The notes under the pieces are model-generated. The model saw only the letters and a list, made by a program, of their open reading frames with translations, was not told the DNA's origin and did no database searches. A stretch of DNA of 64,000 nt from JAWXBM01 sp964470455 (GTDB taxonomy: Bacteria; Pseudomonadota; Gammaproteobacteria; Xanthomonadales; SZUA-36): the NCBI GenBank assembly GCA_964470455.1, contig CAYYCX010000010.1, forward strand, positions 1-64,000, written 5' to 3'. The position numbers and the translations under genes are program-made. Shown piece by piece: positions 18,609-26,320 of the stretch; position 1 is the first letter of the stretch, and each line of letters begins with the position of its first letter.

Positions 18609-19247
18609 TCATTTGGCCCGCCTCTCATCAGCCAGTTTGAAATGGGCCATCTGGTCCGCGTGGGCTTTCTGGAACGCCGGCCGGCCGGTGATGCGTGCGA
18701 CGTAAGCCTCGGTGGCGGGTCGGTTGCCGAATGCACGGACCAGGGGCACCCGCAATACATCCACCATCAGCAGGTCGGCAACGGTGAACTGGCCTGCCGC
18801 GAGCCACTCCTGGTTTTGCAGGACGGCCTCCAGTTGATCGAGTCGCTTGCCCAGCCAGGGCGCTATGGCATTGTCGGCATCGCCGGAAATGTTCAGGAAC
18901 CACCACGGCACGCTGACCATCTCGATGGAGTTCAGCGCGGCAAATACCCATTGCAGGGTCTGCGCCTGCTCAATGTCGTCATGCGGCATCAGGATTTCGG
19001 TTTTGCGCGCAATGTGCAGCAGGCAGGCGCCACTCTCAAACAATTGCAGTTCGCCGTCACTCAGGAACGGAACCTGACCAAAGGGCTGGCGAGCCGAGTG
19101 ATTGGTTTCGCGATCTTCGAACGGAATGGTTTTCACGCGGTACGGCAGCCCTGCTTCCTCGCAGGCCCAGCGCAGGCGCAGGTCGCGGACAAAGCCGCGC
19201 GGCCCTTCGGGCACCCAGTCCAGTGTCCAGATGGTCAATTCGGTCAT
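18609..19247 (-). CDS. glutathione S-transferase family protein
   Basis: 212 residues: N-terminal thioredoxin-like domain with a cis-proline at GQVPFLSDG and the glutathione-binding ESGACLLHIAR, then an all-helical C-terminal domain with the N-capping FTVADLLMVDVLR. Cytosolic. It probably acts in detoxification or as a small-molecule reductase; the substrate is unknown. Monocistronic by position. Confidence 0.9.
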   Translation of the reverse strand: MTELTIWTLDWVPEGPRGFVRDLRLRWACEEAGLPYRVKTIPFEDRETNHSARQPFGQVPFLSDGELQLFESGACLLHIARKTEILMPHDDIEQAQTLQWVFAALNSIEMVSVPWWFLNISGDADNAIAPWLGKRLDQLEAVLQNQEWLAAGQFTVADLLMVDVLRVPLVRAFGNRPATEAYVARITGRPAFQKAHADQMAHFKLADERRAK

Positions 19248-19340
19248 TTACAAATCCTTGCAGGCCGGCAATCAGGTGTCGCGAGTTTGCACCCTCAGCA
19301 GCCGCAGCACCAGCACGCCGAGCGGAAATTTGACGGGGTT

Positions 19341-19370
19341 GGATTCCGGCCTGCGCCGGAATGACGGATA
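19341..19370. repeat. dispersed palindrome (VIPAQAGI type)
   Basis: GGATTCCGGCCTGCGCCGGAATGACGG, split here only for naming; same element as at 15640 and 17921. It lies between the GST and pstB genes. Confidence 0.8.
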
Positions 19371-19384
19371 AATGAACGAACTGC

Positions 19385-19433
19385 AATGGCGGATAAGAGA
19401 AAGAGCCGTAATGGCGGATAAAAAACGAGCCGT
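19385..19433. repeat. two tandem units of 25 and 24 bp
   Basis: AATGGCGGATAA plus 13 bp ending GAGCCGT, followed by AATGGCGGATAA plus 12 bp ending GAGCCGT. The units look like decayed tails of the adjacent palindromic element. Confidence 0.6.
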
Positions 19434-19451
19434 GATGACGGGTGGGAAGAA

Positions 19452-20258
19452 CTAGCCGTAGCGCCCTTCAATGTAATCCGCGGTTTCCTGGTGCCTGGGG
19501 GTGACGAACATTTCGCCGGTGTCGGCGTGCTCCACCACCTTGCCCATCAGCATGAACACGCACTCATCGCTGGCGCGGCGGGCCTGGGCCATGTTGTGGG
19601 TGACAATCAGCACGGTGTAGTCGCCGCGCAGTTCCCACAGGAGTTCCTCCACGGCTTCGGTGCCGCGCGGGTCGAGCGCGGAGCAAGGTTCGTCCATCAG
19701 CAGCACGCTGGGCTTCACGGGCAGCAATCTCGCGATGCAGAGCTTCTGCTGCTCTTCCAGCGACAGAGCCGTGGCCTTGTGGTCGAGGCGGTCTTTCACC
19801 TTGTCCCACAGCAGCACTTCGCGCAGGGCTTTCTCGACGATTTTCTCCTGCTCGGACTTGTTGCCCGCCGCCTTGCCGTTGTGGATGCGGTAGCCGAACA
19901 GGATGTTGTCGCGGATGGAAATGGGCAGCGGGTTGGGCCGCTGGAACACCATGCCCACCTGCTTGCGCACCTGCACCAGGTCCGCGTCGGGTGCGTAGAT
20001 GTTCTCGCCCATCACCCTGATCTCGCCGGTAATGCGTACATAACCCAGCCGCTCGTTGATGCGGTTGACGCTGCGCAGGTAAGTGCTCTTGCCACAGCCG
20101 GACGGGCCGATCATGGAAGTGATGATGCCCTGCTTGATGTTGAGGTCCACATCGAACAGGGCCTGGAAAGTGCCGTACCAGAGGTTCAGGCCGGTGCTTT
20201 CAATGGCATAGGTGGCGTGGCCGGCCGCTTCCCGCGCGCTTTGGGCTTCAGCATTCAT
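19452..20258 (-). CDS. pstB: phosphate ABC transporter ATPase PstB, copy 1 (degenerate signature motif)
   Basis: 268-residue ABC ATPase, last gene of the pst run; its ATG overlaps the stop of the other pstB (ATGA). Walker A GPSGCGKST (51-59), Q-loop Gln106 in GMVFQRPNP, Walker B with catalytic Glu190 in LLMDEP, D-loop SALDP and switch His221 in IVTHNM are all intact. The ABC signature, normally LSGGQ, reads LSLEEQ (165-170), losing both glycines. Alone this would give poor ATP sandwiches; paired with the neighbouring PstB, which has a normal LSGGQ, one complete site results. Couples ATP hydrolysis to phosphate import through PstC/PstA at the inner membrane. Confidence 0.93.
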   Translation of the reverse strand: MNAEAQSAREAAGHATYAIESTGLNLWYGTFQALFDVDLNIKQGIITSMIGPSGCGKSTYLRSVNRINERLGYVRITGEIRVMGENIYAPDADLVQVRKQVGMVFQRPNPLPISIRDNILFGYRIHNGKAAGNKSEQEKIVEKALREVLLWDKVKDRLDHKATALSLEEQQKLCIARLLPVKPSVLLMDEPCSALDPRGTEAVEELLWELRGDYTVLIVTHNMAQARRASDECVFMLMGKVVEHADTGEMFVTPRHQETADYIEGRYG

Positions 20259-21040
20259 CAACCGAACCTCCCTTCCACGTAGTCACGGGTGCGCGGGTCC
20301 TTGACCTCGCCGGTAAACAGTTCCTCGGTTTCCGCCACCTCGACGCACTGTCCGTCGAGGAAAAACGCGGTGCGGTCGGCCAGCCGGCGCGCCTGCTGCA
20401 CCAGGTTGGTGACCAGGATGATGGTGATTTCCTGCTTCAGTTCCTTCAGCACGTCCTCGATGCGCATGGTGGTCACCGGGTCCACCGCGATGGAGAACTC
20501 GTCCAGCATCAGCAGTTCGGGGTCCTGCGACAGGGCGCGGGCGATGGTCAGGCGCTGCTGCTGGCCGCCGGACAGCAGGCTGCCCAGCGTGTTGAGGCGA
20601 TCCTTGACCTCATCCCACAAAGCGGCGCGCCGCAGGCAGCGTTCCACGATCACGTCGAGTTCCGCCTTGTTCTTGATGCCGCCCAGCCGCGGAGACAGGG
20701 CCACATTGTCGTACACCGACAGCGGCAGCCCCACCGGCAGCGGAAACACTACGCCGATGCGGCGGCGCAGGCCGTAGACGTTTTTCACCTTGCTCACATC
20801 CAGTCCGTTGAAGGTAATCTGCCCTTCAACCTCCATGTGCGGATCGAACATATCCATGCGGTTCACGGCTTTCAGGAACGAGGTCTTGCCGGCGTTGGCG
20901 GGACCGATAATGCCGAAAATCTCGTGCTCCCGAACATCAAAGTTCACACCGCTCAGCACCGGCTTCGAGTCGTAGCTGATGGTTACATCCTTCACACCCA
21001 GCTTGACGCCGGGTAGGACCTGCTGCGTTGCCGTCACCAT
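20258..21040 (-). CDS. pstB: phosphate ABC transporter ATPase PstB, copy 2 (degenerate Q- and H-loops)
   Basis: 260-residue ABC ATPase that overlaps the end of pstA by 7 bp. Walker A is unusual but complete (GPANAGKTS, 46-54), the signature LSGGQ (156-160) is canonical, and Walker B has Glu181 (LLMLDEF). The Q-loop glutamine is replaced by proline (VFPLPVGLP, Pro100), the switch histidine by asparagine (LVTNLVQQA, Asn212), and the D-loop reads IAVDP. These lesions complement the signature lesion of the neighbouring PstB. I infer an asymmetric PstB heterodimer with one working and one structural ATP site. Confidence 0.92.
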   Translation of the reverse strand: MVTATQQVLPGVKLGVKDVTISYDSKPVLSGVNFDVREHEIFGIIGPANAGKTSFLKAVNRMDMFDPHMEVEGQITFNGLDVSKVKNVYGLRRRIGVVFPLPVGLPLSVYDNVALSPRLGGIKNKAELDVIVERCLRRAALWDEVKDRLNTLGSLLSGGQQQRLTIARALSQDPELLMLDEFSIAVDPVTTMRIEDVLKELKQEITIILVTNLVQQARRLADRTAFFLDGQCVEVAETEELFTGEVKDPRTRDYVEGRFG

Positions 21041-21906
21041 TTTTTCTTGCCACGCAGGTACATGCGCAGGGCGATGGACAGGCTGTTCATCAGCAGCACC
21101 AGGCCGATCAGCACCAGCGCCACGCCGTACGGCAAGTGTTCCGGCATGTTCGGCACCTGGGTGGAAACCACGAACAGGTGCAGCGACAGCGCCATGGTCT
21201 GGTCGAACACCGACTGCGGCAGCAGCGGCAGGAAGAAGGCAGCACCCGTGAACATGATGGGTGCGGTTTCACCCGCGGTGCGCGACACTTCCAGGATCAC
21301 GCCGGTGAGAATCCCGGTAACGGCATTCGGCAGCACCACGCGGCGGATGGTCTGCCAGCGCGTGGCGCCCATGTTCCAGCAGGCTTCGCGAAAGGCCTGC
21401 GGCACCGACTGCAGCGATTCCTGGGTGGCCACGATCACCACCGGCAGGGCCATGATGGCCAGGGTCAGGCCGGCCGCCAGGATGCTGGTGCCGAACTTGA
21501 AGAAAATCACGAAGGCGCCCAGGCCGAATAGCGCGTGCACGATGGACGGCACACCCGCCAGGTTGATGATGGCCAGGTTGATGGCGCGGGTAAAAGCGTT
21601 GTCTGGTGCATATTCGCTGAGGTAGATGGCGGCGGCCACGCCCAGCGGGACCGAGGCAACCAGCCCCACCAGCACCAGGCAGATGGTGCCCAGCAGCGCC
21701 GGAAAAATGCCGCCCGCCGTCATGCCATTGGTCGGCGAAGTGAACAGGAACTCAAAGCTGATCGCCGGGCCGCCCTTGACCACCAGCATCACCAGGATGA
21801 TTCCAACCGGAATCATCAGGGTCAGTGTCATGCCACCCAGCAGGAACTGGAAGGCTTTCTGCACGCGCTGGTTGCGGCGGTTGATGTCAGTGGCCTGGAA
21901 GGTCAT
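21034..21906 (-). CDS. pstA: phosphate ABC transporter permease PstA
   Basis: About 290 residues, six predicted membrane helices. The ABC-permease coupling (EAA) loop is EACWNMGATRWQTIRRVVLP. Forms the inner-membrane channel with PstC. The ATG at 21906 has AGGA 5 bp upstream; a TTG at 21918 would add four residues. 13 bp separate it from the pstC stop. Confidence 0.95.
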   Translation of the reverse strand: MTFQATDINRRNQRVQKAFQFLLGGMTLTLMIPVGIILVMLVVKGGPAISFEFLFTSPTNGMTAGGIFPALLGTICLVLVGLVASVPLGVAAAIYLSEYAPDNAFTRAINLAIINLAGVPSIVHALFGLGAFVIFFKFGTSILAAGLTLAIMALPVVIVATQESLQSVPQAFREACWNMGATRWQTIRRVVLPNAVTGILTGVILEVSRTAGETAPIMFTGAAFFLPLLPQSVFDQTMALSLHLFVVSTQVPNMPEHLPYGVALVLIGLVLLMNSLSIALRMYLRGKKKW

Positions 21907-21919
21907 GGCTGTCCTCAAG

Positions 21920-22855
21920 CTAGCTCTTGCGAATGCCGCGGACGATGAAGTCCGCCGTCATGTTGATGATGAAGGTGATCACGAACAGGAAGATGCCGAT
22001 GGTGAACAGCGCTTCGTAATGCGTCGAGCCGATGGCCGTCTCACCGAGTTCCGCGGCGATGGTGGCGGTCAGTGCACGCACCGAGTCAAACACGCTGGTG
22101 GGAATATTGATCGAGTGGCCGGTGGCCATCAGCACCGCCATGGTTTCGCCAAAGCCGCGCCCTACGCCCAGCAGCACCGCGCCCAGCAGGCCGTTGCGCG
22201 CCGCCGGCAGAACCACCTTGTAGATCACCTGCCAGCGCGTGGCGCCCATGGCTTCGGCGGCTTCGCGGTAGCGATCCGGTACCGCCTTGAGCGCGTCCTC
22301 GGCAATCGAGGTCATGATGGGCGCCGCCATCAAACCGAGAATGATGCCGGCATTGAGTACGTTCAGCCCCACCGGTACATCAAAAGTCTTGATGATCAGC
22401 GGGTTCATGATAGCCAGGCCGATGAAGCCCCACACCACCGACGGAATGGCCGCCAGCAGTTCCACGCTCACCTTCAGGAACTCGCGGGTTTTGCCGGAAG
22501 CAAATTCAGCAATGAAAATCGCCGCTCCCAGCGAGAACGGAATGGCCACCAGCATGGCCAGGCCGGTGACACTGGCCGTGCCGGCCACCAGCGCCAGGAT
22601 GCCATAGGTTTCCTGTTTCGCCGATGTGGGCCGCCAGTTGGCCGAAAAAAAGAATTCCTTGAAACTGAAGCCCTCGCCCAGGAAGCCCAGGCCCTCGCGG
22701 GTGATGAATACGAAAATCCCGATGATGAAAACGATGGCCGAGATGCCCCCCAGGAACACCAGGATCTGCACCAGCTTGTCGATGTACCAGTCCTTGCCGC
22801 GGCGGTCGAAATCCGCCGGGGTGGGCAACGCCAAATTGTCCGCCGGGTTGCTCAT
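21920..22855 (-). CDS. pstC: phosphate ABC transporter permease PstC
   Basis: 311 residues with six to seven membrane helices. The EAA loop is EAAEAMGATRWQVIYKVVLP, paralogous to that of PstA. Starts 5 bp after the phoU stop. Normal length for PstC. The N-terminal cytoplasmic segment before the first helix is about 28 residues. Confidence 0.95.
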   Translation of the reverse strand: MSNPADNLALPTPADFDRRGKDWYIDKLVQILVFLGGISAIVFIIGIFVFITREGLGFLGEGFSFKEFFFSANWRPTSAKQETYGILALVAGTASVTGLAMLVAIPFSLGAAIFIAEFASGKTREFLKVSVELLAAIPSVVWGFIGLAIMNPLIIKTFDVPVGLNVLNAGIILGLMAAPIMTSIAEDALKAVPDRYREAAEAMGATRWQVIYKVVLPAARNGLLGAVLLGVGRGFGETMAVLMATGHSINIPTSVFDSVRALTATIAAELGETAIGSTHYEALFTIGIFLFVITFIINMTADFIVRGIRKS

Positions 22856-22860
22856 CGGAA

Positions 22861-23919
22861 TCAGGCTGCTTCGTCGCCGGCCAGCAACTCGATCAGGTCG
22901 TGGATGCGCTGATGCAGCAGGCGATACTGGTCGGAAAAATCGTGTTCGCCGGAGCCGATATCCCAGTGCAATGCCGTGGTATGGAACGGCGGCGTGCCGA
23001 AGTAGTCGCGCGCCTTGCCATGCAGGGCCACGATCACTTCGAAATCACCCAGGTCATGGTCTACGCTGGCCAGCGTTTCACTTTGCAGGCTGTCACACTC
23101 CAGGCCCTTGTCCTGCAGGAATTGCCGCAGCTCCGCCGATGGCTGGACCACGGCGCCCTTCTGGGCCAGGCGGAAGGTCGCCTGGGTGGGGAAACTCTTG
23201 CGCGCCACCGCCAGGGCCAGCAGCCCGGTGTTTGAATCGGTAACATCCAGGAACAGGATGTTGTACACCTTGGGAATCTTGGCGATGCCGCGCACCGCAT
23301 ACACCGTCTGGTCGCACAGGTTCTTGGCCTGGTCGGCTACGCGCTTGAGCATGTTGAACACCACGAACAGGCTCAGGCGGTTGCGCGTGCTGAGGCCGTT
23401 GTCGCTGTCGAACAGGTCGGCGTAGATATCATCCATCTCCTGTTCCACGCGCTTGGCCATGCGCATCAGCACCTTGGCCTGTTCGGCGTTGTCATCGCGG
23501 AATGCCTGGCGGGATTCGTGCAGGATCTGGAAAGAATTGTCCGCCAGCGAATCGATTTCAGTGACGAAATGCGCCGGCAAAGGATGCTGCAACTGTATCG
23601 CCTCACGGCTGATGGTGACGGCATAATCACCGATGCGTTCCAGCGCCACGTTCACGCGGATGGTGGCGGCAATTTCGCGTAAATGCCCGGCTCCCGGCAG
23701 GTGCCGCGCGATGAAGGCATGGCACATGCGGTCGCAGGCGCGCGATTTGCGGTTGATGGGGTTGTCGTTCAGCACCGTGGCGTAGGCCAGGTCCTCGTCA
23801 CCGTGCAGCAAGGCCTGCTTGGCATTGCGCAGCGCCTGCTCCACATCGGAGCCCATCTCCCACACCCAGTCGCGGATGGCCCCCAGGTCGGCCTGCAATC
23901 GTTGTTCAAAATGGCTCAT
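22861..23919 (-). CDS. phoU: PhoU fused to an inactive LMW-phosphatase/ArsC-like domain
   Basis: 352 residues against about 220-240 for usual PhoU. Residues 1-215 form the two PhoU helical bundles (VALERIGDYAVTIS and LKRVADQAKNLCDQTVY metal-binding motifs). From about 218 a low-molecular-weight phosphatase/arsenate-reductase-like domain follows: YNILFLDVTDSNTG aligns with the P-loop, later VIVALHGKARDYF and LHWDIGS. The catalytic Cys is Asp225 and the P-loop Arg is Thr231, so the domain cannot be a phosphatase but could still bind phosphate. PhoU normally signals phosphate sufficiency between Pst and PhoR. The gene lies unusually between pstS and pstC. Confidence 0.88.
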   Translation of the reverse strand: MSHFEQRLQADLGAIRDWVWEMGSDVEQALRNAKQALLHGDEDLAYATVLNDNPINRKSRACDRMCHAFIARHLPGAGHLREIAATIRVNVALERIGDYAVTISREAIQLQHPLPAHFVTEIDSLADNSFQILHESRQAFRDDNAEQAKVLMRMAKRVEQEMDDIYADLFDSDNGLSTRNRLSLFVVFNMLKRVADQAKNLCDQTVYAVRGIAKIPKVYNILFLDVTDSNTGLLALAVARKSFPTQATFRLAQKGAVVQPSAELRQFLQDKGLECDSLQSETLASVDHDLGDFEVIVALHGKARDYFGTPPFHTTALHWDIGSGEHDFSDQYRLLHQRIHDLIELLAGDEAA

Positions 23920-23995
23920 GGTCGTATCGCCCCCAGTGCTGCCGCGCAGGAGCGCGGCCGGCGCTGTTTGTCAGGTTCAGGTAGTGCCGTGGGTC

Positions 23996-24946
23996 TTACT
24001 GCGTCGCGCAACTGATGGGTTTGATCGGCGCGTAGCCCTTTTCCATGATAATGCACTGGCCGGCATCGCTCTTGATCCAGTCGAGATAGGCTCCGACAGC
24101 GCCGGTCGGTTCGCCGTTGGTGTACATCAACAGGGACCTTGCGATTGGATAGGTGTGATCAAGCGCAGTCTCCTCGGAAGGCATGACACAGGCATCACCT
24201 TCATTGCGTGCGACGCAGGCCATTTTCACATGATCATTGGCATAAGCCAGACCGCTGTAACCAATGGCGCAAGGTGTATTTTCAACCAGGTCCACCACGT
24301 CCTTGGAACCGTGCATGTCCCGGGTGCCGAGGCGGAAATCGCTGTCTCCCAGCACTTCCTCGCGGAAGTAGGCATAGGTGCCGGAATTGTTCTGGCGGCT
24401 CACAACGATGATGCTCTGGTCGGAGCAACCGGGCACTTCCACGCCCAGGTCGGTCCACTTGGTGGCGCTGCCGCCATCGGCGTAGATGGCCTGCAGCTGC
24501 GCGTAATCCAGCTCATCGATGGGGTTGTTGGGATGCAGGAAAATGGCCAGCGCATCGTAGCCGACGATGTGTTCCACCGGGTGGCGACCACCCTTCTCGG
24601 CCTGCTCGATTTCTTCCGGTTTGATTTCGCGGCTGGAGTTGGCGATGTCCACCGTGCCGTTGATCATGGCGGCGATACCGGCGCCGCTGCCGCCGCCGCT
24701 CACCGCCACCACCACGCCGGGATCGATGGTCTGGTAGGTTTCAGCCCAGGCCTGGGCCACGTTCACCAGGGTGTCGGAACCCTTGTTCTGGATCAGTTGC
24801 CGCTGCTCGCCGCCGCCGCAGGCCGTCAACACTGCTGCAACTGAAGCCATGAGGCAAAGACGCTTAAATGACATGCCGTGGGACATGCCGTGGGACATGC
24901 CGTGGGACATGCCGTGGGACATGCTGTGCGAGATGCTGTGGAACAT
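23996..24946 (-). CDS. pstS: phosphate-binding lipoprotein PstS with repeat-encoded N-terminal extension
   Basis: Periplasmic substrate-binding protein of the Pst importer. After the lipobox VLTAC come the phosphate-binding motifs NKGSDTL, SGGGSGAGIAAM and NNSGTYAYF. The start is striking: GGAG lies 6 bp before the ATG at 24946, which opens a frame of MFHSISHS followed by four copies of M-S-H-G and then MSFKRLCLMASVAAVL, the real hydrophobic core. Every repeat unit carries an in-frame ATG, but no internal one has a Shine-Dalgarno, so the long start is favoured; 24874 would give an ordinary signal peptide. First gene behind the Pho box. Confidence 0.93.
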   Translation of the reverse strand: MFHSISHSMSHGMSHGMSHGMSHGMSFKRLCLMASVAAVLTACGGGEQRQLIQNKGSDTLVNVAQAWAETYQTIDPGVVVAVSGGGSGAGIAAMINGTVDIANSSREIKPEEIEQAEKGGRHPVEHIVGYDALAIFLHPNNPIDELDYAQLQAIYADGGSATKWTDLGVEVPGCSDQSIIVVSRQNNSGTYAYFREEVLGDSDFRLGTRDMHGSKDVVDLVENTPCAIGYSGLAYANDHVKMACVARNEGDACVMPSEETALDHTYPIARSLLMYTNGEPTGAVGAYLDWIKSDAGQCIIMEKGYAPIKPISCATQ

Positions 24947-24954
24947 GCTGTACT
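24871..24954. repeat. 12-bp tandem repeat, seven units, at the pstS start
   Basis: Units start at 24871, 24883, 24895, 24907 (four identical ACATGCCGTGGG), 24919, 24931 and 24943 (diverged). Read on the minus strand they encode M-S-H-G. Since 12 bp is four codons, gain or loss of units keeps the reading frame and changes only the length before the signal-peptide core. Confidence 0.95.
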
Positions 24955-24995
24955 CCGGTTTGGCATCGTGAATGCCGCCAAGGTACAGGGTAAAT

Positions 24996-25013
24996 ATGAC
25001 AGTATTGTTACAG
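24996..25013 (-). promoter_or_regulatory. Pho box (PhoB-binding site) of the pst operon
   Basis: On the minus strand: CTGTAAC - AATA - CTGTCAT, two 7-bp half-sites separated by 4 AT-rich bases, matching the PhoB consensus with one half-site perfect. It lies 50 bp upstream of the pstS start, the right place for PhoB activation under phosphate starvation. Confidence 0.85.
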
Positions 25014-25038
25014 TCGTCCGCTACAGCCGCTCCATTCT

Positions 25039-25074
25039 GGAGGCTGGGCTGGCGGCTGGGCTGGAGGCTGGCGC
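25039..25074. repeat. 12-bp tandem repeat, three units, pstS upstream region
   Basis: GGAGGCTGGGCT, GGCGGCTGGGCT, GGAGGCTGGCGC. It starts 4 bp after the stop of the phosphoglycerate mutase gene and lies between that stop and the Pho box. Confidence 0.85.
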
Positions 25075-25078
25075 CCCT

Positions 25079-26320
25079 TCAGCCTGCCTGCAGGCTGCGC
25101 AGCACTTTCAGCAGGAATTCGTTGCTGCTTTGACGCTCCATGGTGCCGCTGCGGCAAGCTGCTTCACCGAACTTGACGCCGTTCACCGACAGATCCGCGC
25201 CCGGCGTATACAACAGCGCCGGCACCGGGTCGGCCGTGTGCTTGCCGCTGTTGCTGTCGGTGGAATGATCGGCCGCGCAGGCGATGGTCACCCCCAGTTC
25301 CAGCAGCGGCGCCAGAGCCGCGTCAAAACGCTGCAGCACTTCCATCTTGGCCAGCGGCTCCAGGTCGTGGGCGCACAGGTCCGGCGCCTTGAGGTGCACG
25401 AATACCATGTCATGGTTCTGCAATGCGCCGGTGGCCGCCTCGATTTTGGCCTCGATGTTGGTATCGCGCTTGGCGGTGAATTTCCGGTCGCGGATGGTGG
25501 TGAAACCAAACAGGGCGCCCAGGCCACGCACCGTGTTGCAGCCCGAAACCACCGCCGCCTTCAGGCCCGCCTGGGTAACCAGGTTGCCGATTTCGGCGGC
25601 AGCCCCGGCGCCGCGGGTGATCAGCGCATTGGCCGGCAGTTTGCCCTGCTGCTGCCGTTGCCGGTTGACCTCGTGCCCCAGCAGCATTAGCCGCACTTCA
25701 GCCAGGTAGCAGTTGAGCAGGTTGGCGGTGGCAGCGGCTTCCGGGCGCAGGGCTTCACTGCGCAGCAGCGGCGCCGGCAGGAAGCTGTCGCCCGGGTCAG
25801 TGTCGGTGATGGCCGCGTCCAGCCCGGGGCCGGAAAATACCAGCACCGCGCGGTGCTGGTCGGTGGGCCAGAGCCGGAACTCAATGCCATTGGCGGCCGG
25901 TATCCGGGCCAGCGCCTGCAGCAAGACCGGCACATCGTGTTCTATACGTCCGGCCCGTCGGTCCCTGACCAGGACCTGGCCACCCACGTCATCCGCCGAG
26001 GCGAAGTTGGCGCGCATGGCGACATCGCCCGGGTTCAGGCTGGCCCCTGCGCCGGCGGCTTCCACCGGGCCGCGGCGCAGCCGTGAAGCATGCTCGGGCC
26101 GCATGCCCATCAACATGCCGGTGCCGGAATCGGTGTTGGGCACCACCCCGGGCGCGATCGGGTCGATCTGGCCGTGCAGGCCGGCTGAAGCCAGGCGGTC
26201 CAGGTTGGGCGTGAACGCCGCTTCCAGCGGGGTTTTGCCGTGCAGTTCGGGCACCGGCAGGTCGCCCATGCCATCCACGATCAGCACCACGGCCTGTCGC
26301 TTGCGAGTCGCGTTACTCAT
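25079..26320 (-). CDS. archaeal-type cofactor-independent phosphoglycerate mutase (ApgM-like)
   Basis: 413-residue alkaline-phosphatase-superfamily enzyme. Metal and nucleophile motifs: VLIVDGMGD (Asp16), NTDSGTG (Ser65 as likely nucleophile), VHLKAPDLCAHD and AADHSTDSNSGKHTADP. The length matches the ApgM type of Archaea, not the about 510-residue GpmI of most bacteria. It interconverts 3- and 2-phosphoglycerate in characterised members; some bacterial homologues are suspected to act on other phospho-substrates. Its ATG overlaps the stop of the kinase gene upstream. Confidence 0.85.
   Translation of the reverse strand: MSNATRKRQAVVLIVDGMGDLPVPELHGKTPLEAAFTPNLDRLASAGLHGQIDPIAPGVVPNTDSGTGMLMGMRPEHASRLRRGPVEAAGAGASLNPGDVAMRANFASADDVGGQVLVRDRRAGRIEHDVPVLLQALARIPAANGIEFRLWPTDQHRAVLVFSGPGLDAAITDTDPGDSFLPAPLLRSEALRPEAAATANLLNCYLAEVRLMLLGHEVNRQRQQQGKLPANALITRGAGAAAEIGNLVTQAGLKAAVVSGCNTVRGLGALFGFTTIRDRKFTAKRDTNIEAKIEAATGALQNHDMVFVHLKAPDLCAHDLEPLAKMEVLQRFDAALAPLLELGVTIACAADHSTDSNSGKHTADPVPALLYTPGADLSVNGVKFGEAACRSGTMERQSSNEFLLKVLRSLQAG

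Noticed and set aside
20258..21040. The Q/H-loop-deficient pstB as a decaying pseudogene
   Set aside because: The frame is full length, overlaps both neighbours for coupled translation, and keeps Walker A, LSGGQ and Walker B; the pattern fits specialisation better.
24871..24954. The tandem repeats as a CRISPR array
   Set aside because: Units are 12 bp, directly adjacent without spacers, and are translated; no cas genes are present.
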